Assembly (NCBI GenBank): GCA_900764755.1
Contig: CAAFPE010000135.1
Location: 1-11,005, forward strand
Source: an uncultured Oscillospiraceae bacterium
Lineage (GTDB): Bacteria; Bacillota; Clostridia; Oscillospirales; Oscillospiraceae
Direction: 5' to 3'
DNA length: 11,005 nucleotides
Positions within the stretch are counted from its first letter, which is position 1. Each line of letters starts with the position of its first letter. A program made the position numbers and the translations under genes. The notes beneath the pieces are model-generated. The model made no database searches, was not told where the DNA came from, and was given only the letters and a program-made list of their open reading frames with translations. Below are positions 5,543-11,005 of the stretch, piece by piece.

Positions 5543-5782
5543 ATGGTCAAAATCAGACTGCGCCGTATGGGCGCCAAGAAGGCTCCCTTCTACCGCATCG
5601 TGGTGGCTGACTCCCGCTATCCCCGGGATGGCCGTTTCATCGAGGAGATCGGCACTTACAACCCCGTGGTCCATCCCGCCGAGCTGAAGGTGGACGCTGA
5701 CCGCGCTCAGGCCTGGATCAAGACCGGCGCTCAGCCCACTGAGACTGTCCGTGATCTGCTGAAAAAAGCCGGCGCACTCTAA
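5543..5782 (+). CDS. rpsP: 30S ribosomal protein S16
   Basis: The 79-aa protein starts MVKIRLRRMGAKKAPFYRIVVADSR-like (split here: MVKIRLRRMG, AKKAPFYRIVVADS) and continues DGRFIEEIGTYNP, the standard S16 pattern. It binds 16S rRNA in the body of the small subunit and is needed for assembly. TTTGGAGGTG precedes the ATG with proper spacing. The 101 nt between ffh and rpsP hold no gene and only a weak CACG/CGTG stem before TTTT, so readthrough from ffh is expected. Confidence 0.98.
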   Translation: MVKIRLRRMGAKKAPFYRIVVADSRYPRDGRFIEEIGTYNPVVHPAELKVDADRAQAWIKTGAQPTETVRDLLKKAGAL

Positions 5783-5800
5783 GGCGGGAGGTCCTGCACA

Positions 5801-6031
5801 ATGAAAGAGCTTCTGACCTATGTGGCCCAGCACCTGGTGGAGCATCCGGAGCAGGTCTCCGTCACGGAGACCGACGCCGACGGCGAGGTCCTTTTGGAGC
5901 TGCGCGTGGCACCGGAGGACACCGGAAAGGTGATCGGCCGCCAGGGGCGCATCGCCAAAGAGATCCGCACCCTGATCCGCTCCGTGGCCCAGCGGTCCGG
6001 AAAGCGTGTCTCGGTGGAGATCGTCGATTAA
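5801..6031 (+). CDS. khpA: KH-domain RNA-binding protein KhpA (YlqC)
   Basis: The 76-aa single KH domain has the RNA-binding loop GRQG within GKVIGRQGRIAKEIRTLI (about residues 47-64). It also has the usual N-terminal helix and a final VEIVD strand. In Firmicutes, KhpA pairs with KhpB/EloR to bind small and messenger RNAs and affects cell elongation and division; that partner is not in the window. The gene is 18 nt after rpsP, has GGGAGG upstream, and keeps the usual rpsP-khpA-rimM order. Confidence 0.94.
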   Translation: MKELLTYVAQHLVEHPEQVSVTETDADGEVLLELRVAPEDTGKVIGRQGRIAKEIRTLIRSVAQRSGKRVSVEIVD

Positions 6032-6049
6032 CCTTATCTTTCACAAGAG

Positions 6050-6086
6050 TCTCCTGCCTCCGTAACCGCGGCGCAGGAGATTTTTT
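6050..6086 (+). terminator. Terminator-like hairpin between khpA and rimM
   Basis: TCTCCTGC (6050-6057) pairs with GCAGGAGA (6073-6080), and six T follow (6081-6086). It lies inside a classical operon, only 33 nt before the rimM start, with no clear promoter in between. It may be a partial terminator that sets rimM below the upstream genes. Confidence 0.8.
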
Positions 6087-6118
6087 GTATCATCAGCACC
6101 CAAAGGAGGGGATTCCCC

Positions 6119-6616
6119 ATGAAGCAGCAATTTCTTGAGGTGGGTAAGATCACCAACGTCCACGGTCTGATGGGCGAGGTGCGGGTCCAGCCCTGGGCCG
6201 ACTCCCCCGATTTTCTCTGTCAGTTCAAAACCCTCTATGTGGACAAGACCCACTGGCCCATTCAGGTGGAGCGGGCCCGGGTCCACAAGAATATGGTGAT
6301 CCTCAAGCTGGAGGGCGTCACCGATGTGAACAGCGCCATGGCCATGCGCAACGCCATCCTGTACATTGACCGGAAGGACGCCAACCTGCCGGAGGGCAGC
6401 TTTTTCCTGGCCGATCTCATGGGGATGGAGGTGCGGGACGCCAGGACGGACGAGGTCCTGGGACACCTCGCCGATGTGCTCACCCTCCCCGCCAACAACG
6501 TCTATGTGGTCCGGGGCGGCGCCCGGGAGATCCTGATCCCCGCAGTGGATGAGTTCGTGGCTGAGGTGGACCTGGACGGCAGCTGTATGCGGGTCAATAT
6601 GGTGGAGGGGCTCTGA
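6119..6616 (+). CDS. rimM: 16S rRNA processing protein RimM
   Basis: RimM binds S19 and helps mature the head of the 30S subunit. The 165-aa protein has the N-terminal barrel starting FLEVGKITNVHGLMGEVRVQP, and the central GVTDVNSAMAMRNAILYIDR segment. It also has the PRC-barrel C-terminal half ADLMGMEVRD...LPANNVYVVRGG...ILIPAVDEFV. AAAGGAGGGG precedes the ATG. In most Firmicutes trmD and rplS follow directly; here they do not, and the next gene has its own promoter. Confidence 0.96.
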   Translation: MKQQFLEVGKITNVHGLMGEVRVQPWADSPDFLCQFKTLYVDKTHWPIQVERARVHKNMVILKLEGVTDVNSAMAMRNAILYIDRKDANLPEGSFFLADLMGMEVRDARTDEVLGHLADVLTLPANNVYVVRGGAREILIPAVDEFVAEVDLDGSCMRVNMVEGL

Positions 6617-6644
6617 GTTTTTGCCCCATCTCCGCAGTTGGTGA

Positions 6645-6673
6645 TTGACTTTTTCTCTCCAGCTTGGTATAGT
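6645..6673 (+). promoter_or_regulatory. Sigma-A promoter of the desulfoferrodoxin gene
   Basis: TTGACT (6645-6650), a 17-bp spacer and TATAGT (6668-6673) lie 57 bp before the chosen start. No PerR-like or other operator was recognised nearby. Confidence 0.78.
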
Positions 6674-6730
6674 GAAACCAAGAGCGGGGCATCCTGTTCC
6701 CATTCAAAGTGATTTTAGGAGGGCTTGATG

Positions 6731-7099
6731 ATGCAGTTTTATATTTGTGAGCACTGCGGCAACATTGTCACTTTTGTCAAATCCAGCGGCGTCCCTGTGA
6801 TGTGCTGCGGCCAGAAGATGACTGAGCTTGTCCCCGGCACCACCGACGCTGCGGTGGAAAAGCACGTCCCCGTGATCCAGGCGGATGGCTCCCAGGTCAC
6901 TGTGACCGTGGGCTCTGTGGAGCACCCCATGATCCCTGAGCACTTCATCGAGTGGATCGCCCTGGAGACCAAGGAGGGCGTTCAGATCAAGCATCTGACC
7001 CCCGGCAGCAAGCCCCAGGCGGCCTTTGCCCTGGCTCAGGGCGACAGCGTGGTTTCCGCCTACGCCTACTGCAACCTCCACGGCCTCTGGAAGGCCTGA
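6731..7099 (+). CDS. dfx: Desulfoferrodoxin (superoxide reductase)
   Basis: The enzyme reduces superoxide to hydrogen peroxide in the cytoplasm of anaerobes without releasing oxygen, taking electrons from rubredoxin-type donors. The 122-aa protein keeps both iron centres. Centre I has four Cys (CEHC, 6 and 9; MCC, 25 and 26). Centre II has His45 in the conserved EKH motif, His65 and His71 (VEHPMIPEHF), and Cys114 and His117 (YCNLHG). EKH supplies the Glu and Lys of the active-site loop. Three start codons lie in a row (TTG 6725, ATG 6728, ATG 6731). I took 6731 because AGGAGG is then 8 nt away and the family begins M-x-F-Y; 6728 is equally usable. It appears monocistronic. Confidence 0.95.
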   Translation: MQFYICEHCGNIVTFVKSSGVPVMCCGQKMTELVPGTTDAAVEKHVPVIQADGSQVTVTVGSVEHPMIPEHFIEWIALETKEGVQIKHLTPGSKPQAAFALAQGDSVVSAYAYCNLHGLWKA

Positions 7100-7117
7100 A
7101 CCCAGGCAAGCTGAAAT

Positions 7118-7146
7118 GCGCCCCCGGAACACCGTTCCGGGGGCGC
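7118..7146. terminator. Shared terminator hairpin between convergent genes
   Basis: A perfect 13-bp stem, GCGCCCCCGGAAC (7118-7130) with its complement (7134-7146), closes a 3-nt loop between the dfx stop and the amidase stop. T-runs are poor on both sides (TCTGTT to the right, ATTT to the left). It is probably a bidirectional terminator of moderate strength. Confidence 0.7.
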
Positions 7147-7157
7147 TCTGTTATCCG

Positions 7158-7958
7158 CTACTCTGCTTTCTTTTCTTCGCCCCTTACAAGGCGGTAGAGC
7201 ATCTGTACTGTCTCCTCCCGGGTGGCAAAGGCCCGGTATCCCTTCTCCCCTGCGCCGTCCCCGGCCACCAGCCCGGACGCCTCCGCCCACTCCCGGGCTG
7301 TCCGGGACCACTCGGCGGGCTCCTGGACCCGGCGCTGGCGCAGGTATTCCTCCAGCATCGCGTTGAACTGCTCCTGTGTCACATCGTCCTCCCCCTTCAT
7401 ACGCTCCTCCACCGCCCGGCGGAAGTCGTCCATGGTCACCCCATGCTTCGGCCACCACTGGAGCACGTCTCCATGCCCGCTGGCGATCCCCATCTGGTGC
7501 CCCTCCGCGTGGCAGATCACAACTCCCGGCTCCCGGGGGTCCAGTCCATACCTCCGGCACAGCTCGGCACATAAAACCACCGCGTTCTGATAGATCCGGT
7601 CAAAATAGGTTTTCTGCACCTCGGGGTCATAGCCGACCATCTCTCCGCCCCGGTAGGTGTGCCCAGTCGGCTCACAGCACTCGAAGGAGATGTGGGTGTC
7701 GTTGGCGCTGCCCCGCTCCCCCCTCCCCGCGTGCCACCCCCTCCAGTTCCAGGGCAGGGTCTGGATCACCCGCTCCTCTGCCACAAAGGCATGGACGCAG
7801 GCGTCCACCCCCGGCTGGTCCCAGCGGCGGAGGAACACCTCCGGATCTGGCTGGGCCACCCCGGTGGAGTGGACCATGATCCCGCGGGGAACGATGGTCC
7901 GCCCCGCTTGATAGCAGTCGCTCCCGGTCAGCAGCTGCGTTTGAAACACCGTCTGCAT
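7158..7958 (-). CDS. N-acetylmuramoyl-L-alanine amidase (amidase_2/PGRP fold)
   Basis: The 266-aa protein should cleave the bond between MurNAc and L-Ala in peptidoglycan. The amidase_2 fold is seen in GIMVHSTGV (His30, first zinc ligand), the NDTHISFECCEP strand (84-97) and VVICHAEGHQMGIAS followed by GHGDVLQWWPKHG. In that last stretch His150 and Asp164 are the likely further zinc ligands. A C-terminal segment (about 200-262, with EWSRTAREWAEASGLVAGDG and TREETVQMLYRL) resembles a single SLH-like helical repeat seen in clostridial amidases. ATG 7958 follows GAGGAGGG; a longer in-frame start at 7994 lacks a site. There is no signal peptide, so export would need a holin or lysis, as for prophage endolysins, yet no phage genes adjoin. 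It may be a domesticated phage gene. Confidence 0.88.
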   Translation of the reverse strand: MQTVFQTQLLTGSDCYQAGRTIVPRGIMVHSTGVAQPDPEVFLRRWDQPGVDACVHAFVAEERVIQTLPWNWRGWHAGRGERGSANDTHISFECCEPTGHTYRGGEMVGYDPEVQKTYFDRIYQNAVVLCAELCRRYGLDPREPGVVICHAEGHQMGIASGHGDVLQWWPKHGVTMDDFRRAVEERMKGEDDVTQEQFNAMLEEYLRQRRVQEPAEWSRTAREWAEASGLVAGDGAGEKGYRAFATREETVQMLYRLVRGEEKKAE

Positions 7959-7977
7959 CCCACTCCCTCCTCTCTTT

Positions 7978-8048
7978 TGCAGTCTATTCCCCACTGCCTG
8001 TTAGGTTCCTGTTGACAGAAGCCCCGCTTTTCTCTACAATAGACTGCA
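7978..8048. repeat. 11-bp perfect inverted repeat spanning the divergent control region
   Basis: TGCAGTCTATT (7978-7988) and its exact complement AATAGACTGCA (8038-8048) face each other 49 bp apart. The right copy overlaps the -10 and start region of the antiporter promoter, and the left copy lies 20 bp upstream of the amidase start codon. This is consistent with paired operator sites for one regulator acting on both genes, but no regulator gene is adjacent. Confidence 0.55.
8012..8040 (+). promoter_or_regulatory. Sigma-A promoter of the NhaC-family gene
   Basis: TTGACA (8012-8017), a 17-bp spacer and TACAAT (8035-8040) are near consensus. The predicted start near 8047 falls in the right arm of the inverted repeat. 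I see no comparable promoter for the amidase on the minus strand. Confidence 0.82.
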
Positions 8049-8096
8049 GTGTGTGATTCAATACTTTACTTTAAGAGAGAGAGAGGACGGTCCCCT

Positions 8097-9419
8097 ATGG
8101 ACGCAAATAAGCGCTCTGTCAAGAGCAACCCCGCCGCACTGCTCCCTATCGGAGTTTTTCTGGTACTCTACCTGGGCTGCGGACTTCTGCTCGAGTATGG
8201 CCTGAAGATTGAGCAGGGGTTTTACCAGACCCCCGCCATCGTGATCTTCCTGATCGCCCTGGCGGTCGCCTGCTTCCAGAACCGGAAGCTTGACTTCAAC
8301 GCCAAGCTGAAGGTGATGGCCGCCGGTGTGGCTGACGAGAACATCCTGACCATGTGCCTGGTCTTTCTGGCCGCCGGAGCCTTCTCCGGTGCAGTGTCCG
8401 CTGCTGGCGGCGCAGACAGCACAGTGTTCCTGTTCCTGGATTATCTCCCCAGCCAGTTTGCTGTGGCCGGTCTGTTCCTGATCGCCTGCTTTGTGTCCGT
8501 CTCTATGGGCACCTCGGTGGGCACCATCTCCGCCCTGGCCCCCTTCGCCGTCTCCATGAGCAAGGCCACCGGCTTTGAGCTGGTTCTGTGCATCGCCGCG
8601 GTGGCCTGCGGCGCCATGTTCGGCGACAACCTCTCCATGATCTCGGACACCACCATCGCCGCCGTACGCACCCAGGGCTGTGAGATGAAGGACAAGTTCC
8701 GCATGAACTTCCTCATCGTGCTGCCCGCCGCGGTGATCACCCTTCTGATTTTCGTGGCCCTCACTCTGGGCGGAAGCGGCCAGGTGGAGGTACAGGCGTA
8801 CAGCGTGTGGAAGGTGCTGCCCTATCTGGTAGTCCTGGCCGGCGCGGTGGCGGGGGTGAACGTGTTCGTCATCCTCATCATTGGCACCATTCTCAGCCTG
8901 ATCGTGGGCGTGGCCTCCGGCGCTTTTGCCTGGACACAGATCTTCGCCGTCATGGGCACCGGTGTCACCTCCATGTATGACATCACCGTTATCTCCATCA
9001 TCGTGGCCTGCATCGGCGCCCTGGTGAAGGAGTACGGCGGCATCCAGTGGCTCATCGACTTCATCCACCGCCGGGTGGGCTCCAAGAAGGGCGCCCAGCT
9101 GGGCATCGCCGGCCTGGTGGCCGCGGTGGACGTGGCCACGGCCAACAACACGGTCGCTATCGTCATGTCCGGCTCCATCGCCAAGGAGATCAGCGAGGAG
9201 TACGGCATCGATCCCCGGCGCACCGCCTCCCTGCTGGACATCTTCGCCTCTGTGATCCAGGGCATCCTGCCCTATGGCGCGCAGCTGCTGTACGCCGCCG
9301 CGGGCGCCGGGATCACCGCCCTGGAGATCGTCCCCTATATGTTTTACTGCTATCTGATGGCGGCCTGTGCCATCATCTTCATCCTGTTCTTCTCCGGACG
9401 GGCCAAATCCGCATCCTGA
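8097..9419 (+). CDS. NhaC-family Na+/H+ antiporter
   Basis: The 440-aa inner-membrane protein has about 10-12 hydrophobic segments from residue 12 to 435. It carries the family motifs SMGTSVGTISALAPF (136-150) and GDNLSMISDTT (176-186), where acidic residues in the membrane are expected to bind cation and protons. A second inverted-half motif includes VAAVDVATANNTVAIVMSG. NhaC-like proteins exchange external protons for sodium, but relatives also move malate/lactate or amino acids, so the substrate is uncertain. ATG 8097 is preceded by GAGAGAGAGGAC, a modest ribosome site; an in-frame GTG at 8049 would overlap the promoter start and was rejected. It is transcribed alone, between its promoter and a strong terminator. 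Confidence 0.9.
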   Translation: MDANKRSVKSNPAALLPIGVFLVLYLGCGLLLEYGLKIEQGFYQTPAIVIFLIALAVACFQNRKLDFNAKLKVMAAGVADENILTMCLVFLAAGAFSGAVSAAGGADSTVFLFLDYLPSQFAVAGLFLIACFVSVSMGTSVGTISALAPFAVSMSKATGFELVLCIAAVACGAMFGDNLSMISDTTIAAVRTQGCEMKDKFRMNFLIVLPAAVITLLIFVALTLGGSGQVEVQAYSVWKVLPYLVVLAGAVAGVNVFVILIIGTILSLIVGVASGAFAWTQIFAVMGTGVTSMYDITVISIIVACIGALVKEYGGIQWLIDFIHRRVGSKKGAQLGIAGLVAAVDVATANNTVAIVMSGSIAKEISEEYGIDPRRTASLLDIFASVIQGILPYGAQLLYAAAGAGITALEIVPYMFYCYLMAACAIIFILFFSGRAKSAS

Positions 9420-9435
9420 ACATCACATCACATCC

Positions 9436-9476
9436 CGGACGGACCGGCCATGAATGGCTGGTCCGTCCGTTTTTTT
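9436..9476 (+). terminator. Strong rho-independent terminator after the antiporter
   Basis: A 15-bp stem (9436-9450 with 9455-9469, one wobble) with loop TGAA is followed by seven T (9470-9476). Confidence 0.95.
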
Positions 9477-9552
9477 CCTGTATAATCTGACCGCCCGGGC
9501 GCAGGATATAGGTATCCTCAGCATATCCAACCCATTAAAGGAGGTCATCTCA

Positions 9553-10860
9553 TTGAAGCACTTCTCCCTCCCCCGCGGACTGGCCCCCCTGCTGGCCCTG
9601 GCGCTGGTGGGGGCTATGTCCACCCCCGCCTCCGCGTTTTTCTGGCAGAAAAAGGAGAGCACCCCCGCAGGGGTCGCCGACTTTTCCAAAAACACCCTGG
9701 CAGGCGGCTCCATCACCTTCTCCCAGGAGGATTTCCGTTCCTCCGACCTGTCCTCCATCACCCTTACCGCCCTCCCGGATCCCAAGGCCGGCGTGCTCAC
9801 TGTGGGCGGCCGGCCCCTCACCCAGGGTGCGGTGGTGGACGCCTCTGCTCTGTCCGGACTGACCTTCCAGTCCCTCCCCACCCCCGGCGTCTCCACTGCC
9901 TCCTTCACTTTTCTGCCCGCCTTTGCAGACGGGACCTCTGCTGAAAAGGAGACCGCGGTCACCCTGTACCTGCTGGACGAGGCCAACGCCCCGCCCATCG
10001 CACGGAACATGGAGCTGTCCACCTATCAGAACATCGCCATCACCGGCTACTTTGACGCGGTGGACGGGGAGGGGGACACCCTCACCTTCCAGCTCACCTC
10101 CACCCCAGCCCGGGGTGCGGTAGAGCTGGCGGAGGACGGCTCCGCCCGGTTCGTCTATACCCCCTATGAGAACAAGACAGGCAAGGACTCCTTCACCTAT
10201 GTGGCGCTGGACCAGGCAGGGAATACCTCTCCGGAAGCCAAGGTGACCCTTCGCATTGAAAAACCGAACACCAAGGTGACCTACGCCGATCTGGAGGACA
10301 GTGCCGCCCACAAGGCGGCCATTCGCCTGGCGGAGGAGGGCATCCTGGTAGGGGAGTCCCACAGCGGCCGCTATTTCTTCCAGCCGGACCAGACCGTCTC
10401 CCGGGCGGAATTTCTCGCTCTGGCCATGGATGCCACCGGGCTGGAGCCCATGGAGGATGTGACTGTGACCGGCTTCTCCGATGATGAAGCCATCCCCACC
10501 TGGGCCAAGGGGAGCATCTCCTCCGCCTTAAAGGCCGGAGTCATCCAGGGAGAACGGGCCCCTACCGGCGCTCCCGTGTTCTCCGCCGGAACAGACATCA
10601 CCTGCGGCGAGGCCACTGTGATGCTGGACCGCCTGCTGAATATGGCCGACGTCCCCCTGGAGGCCGCCGGGCTCTCCGTCCAGGGACACTGGGCCGGTCA
10701 GGCGGCCGCCAATCTGGCCGCCTCCGGGGTGCTCACCCCGGACCAGTCCACCTCCGCCGCCCTGTCCGAGCCCCTGACCCGGGCCGCAGCGGCGGAGCTG
10801 CTGGATGGCGCCCTGGATGTGCTGGCTGTCCGGGAGGCGCGCAGCTGGCTGCCCTGGTGA
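9553..10860 (+). CDS. Secreted Ig-like and SLH-domain cell-surface protein
   Basis: The 435-aa protein starts at TTG 9553, because AAAGGAGGT lies 7-8 nt upstream and the next residues form a signal peptide. That peptide is a KH-R basic start, LAPLLALALVGAMS core and ASA cleavage site after residue 28. An ATG at 9454 is in frame but inside the preceding terminator. Residues ~35-140 form a repeat-like beta domain, and ~140-238 a clear Big_9/cadherin-like Ig domain (GDTLTFQLTSTPARG, then FVYTPYENKTGKDSFTYVA). The C-terminus holds three SLH-like repeats (~243-300, 307-362, 380-424). SLH modules bind secondary wall polymers, so the protein is probably anchored on the cell wall. The third repeat is degenerate. 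A TATAAT at 9481-9486 is a possible -10 without a good -35. The ligand or role is unknown. Confidence 0.88.
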   Translation: MKHFSLPRGLAPLLALALVGAMSTPASAFFWQKKESTPAGVADFSKNTLAGGSITFSQEDFRSSDLSSITLTALPDPKAGVLTVGGRPLTQGAVVDASALSGLTFQSLPTPGVSTASFTFLPAFADGTSAEKETAVTLYLLDEANAPPIARNMELSTYQNIAITGYFDAVDGEGDTLTFQLTSTPARGAVELAEDGSARFVYTPYENKTGKDSFTYVALDQAGNTSPEAKVTLRIEKPNTKVTYADLEDSAAHKAAIRLAEEGILVGESHSGRYFFQPDQTVSRAEFLALAMDATGLEPMEDVTVTGFSDDEAIPTWAKGSISSALKAGVIQGERAPTGAPVFSAGTDITCGEATVMLDRLLNMADVPLEAAGLSVQGHWAGQAAANLAASGVLTPDQSTSAALSEPLTRAAAAELLDGALDVLAVREARSWLPW

Positions 10861-10885
10861 GATCCCCCTCACCTCAAAATGGAAC

Positions 10886-10915
10886 GAGCGCGGAAGCAAG
10901 TCTGCTTCCGCGCTC
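10886..10915. terminator. 13-bp hairpin after the SLH gene, probable terminator
   Basis: GAGCGCGGAAGCA (10886-10898) pairs perfectly with TGCTTCCGCGCTC (10903-10915) across AGTC, 25 nt after the SLH stop. It is followed by TCAGATTGTC, without a good T-run, so termination strength is uncertain. Confidence 0.6.
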
Positions 10916-10925
10916 TCAGATTGTC

Positions 10926-10971
10926 AAAAAAGCCCTCCTGCAAGGAGTTCCGTCGCCCGAAGGCGACGGAA
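10926..10971 (-). terminator. Minus-strand hairpin pair with T-run, possible terminator for a gene to the right
   Basis: TTCCGTCGCC (10948-10957) pairs with GGCGACGGAA (10962-10971) around a CGAA loop. Read on the minus strand it is followed by a CTCC/GGAG mini-stem and then six T (10931-10926). This could end a convergent gene beyond 11005. No gene was found in 10972-11005. Confidence 0.42.
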
Positions 10972-11005
10972 TAAAATTGGATCCCGTCATTTCCGGGGGC
11001 GTGTA

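Noticed and set aside
1..11005. CRISPR array, tRNA, rRNA or insertion sequence
   Set aside because: No spaced direct repeats, cloverleaf, rRNA-like stretch or transposase was seen in the window.

Overview
The window looks like chromosomal DNA of a GC-rich gut-type Clostridia, most likely a member of the Oscillospiraceae (Flavonifractor/Lawsonibacter-like). This is inferred from the DUF4364, YlxM and SLH-domain proteins, the clostridial-type amidase, strong AGGAGG ribosome sites and near-consensus sigma-A promoters with 17-bp spacers. The genus is a guess from gene content, not a measured placement.

Positions 1 to about 2195 are the right-hand end of an integrated mobile element. They hold the C-terminus of a LexA/S24-type repressor, a compact and apparently unannotated type I toxin-antitoxin module, and a 506-aa large serine recombinase. 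The module has a 28-aa hydrophobic toxin on the minus strand, an antisense RNA of about 95 nt on the plus strand, a promoter and terminator for each, and a hairpin hiding the toxin's Shine-Dalgarno. Two related 26-bp dyads bracket the module. The recombinase ends about 40 bp before the element boundary. The boundary lies inside a conserved clostridial cysteine-containing protein gene on the minus strand, of which only the first ~36 codons (2299 to ~2192) remain here.

Positions 2310 to 7099 are host core genome on the plus strand. A DUF4364 protein and a pyridoxamine-phosphate-oxidase-like flavoprotein form a translationally coupled pair with its own promoter and terminator. The SRP/ribosome operon ylxM-ffh-rpsP-khpA-rimM follows, with an internal terminator-like hairpin before rimM. 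trmD and rplS, which usually come next, are absent, and a separately promoted desulfoferrodoxin (superoxide reductase) gene takes their place.

Positions 7100 to 11005 are accessory host genes. A cytoplasmic-type N-acetylmuramoyl-L-alanine amidase (minus) is divergent from an NhaC-family antiporter (plus). A perfect 11-bp inverted repeat spans their shared control region. Next is a secreted Ig-like/SLH cell-surface protein with a TTG start. The last 145 bp carry hairpins but no gene I can support.

The most interesting part is 188-630: a complete type I toxin-antitoxin module beside a site-specific recombinase at the edge of an element that has split a host gene.
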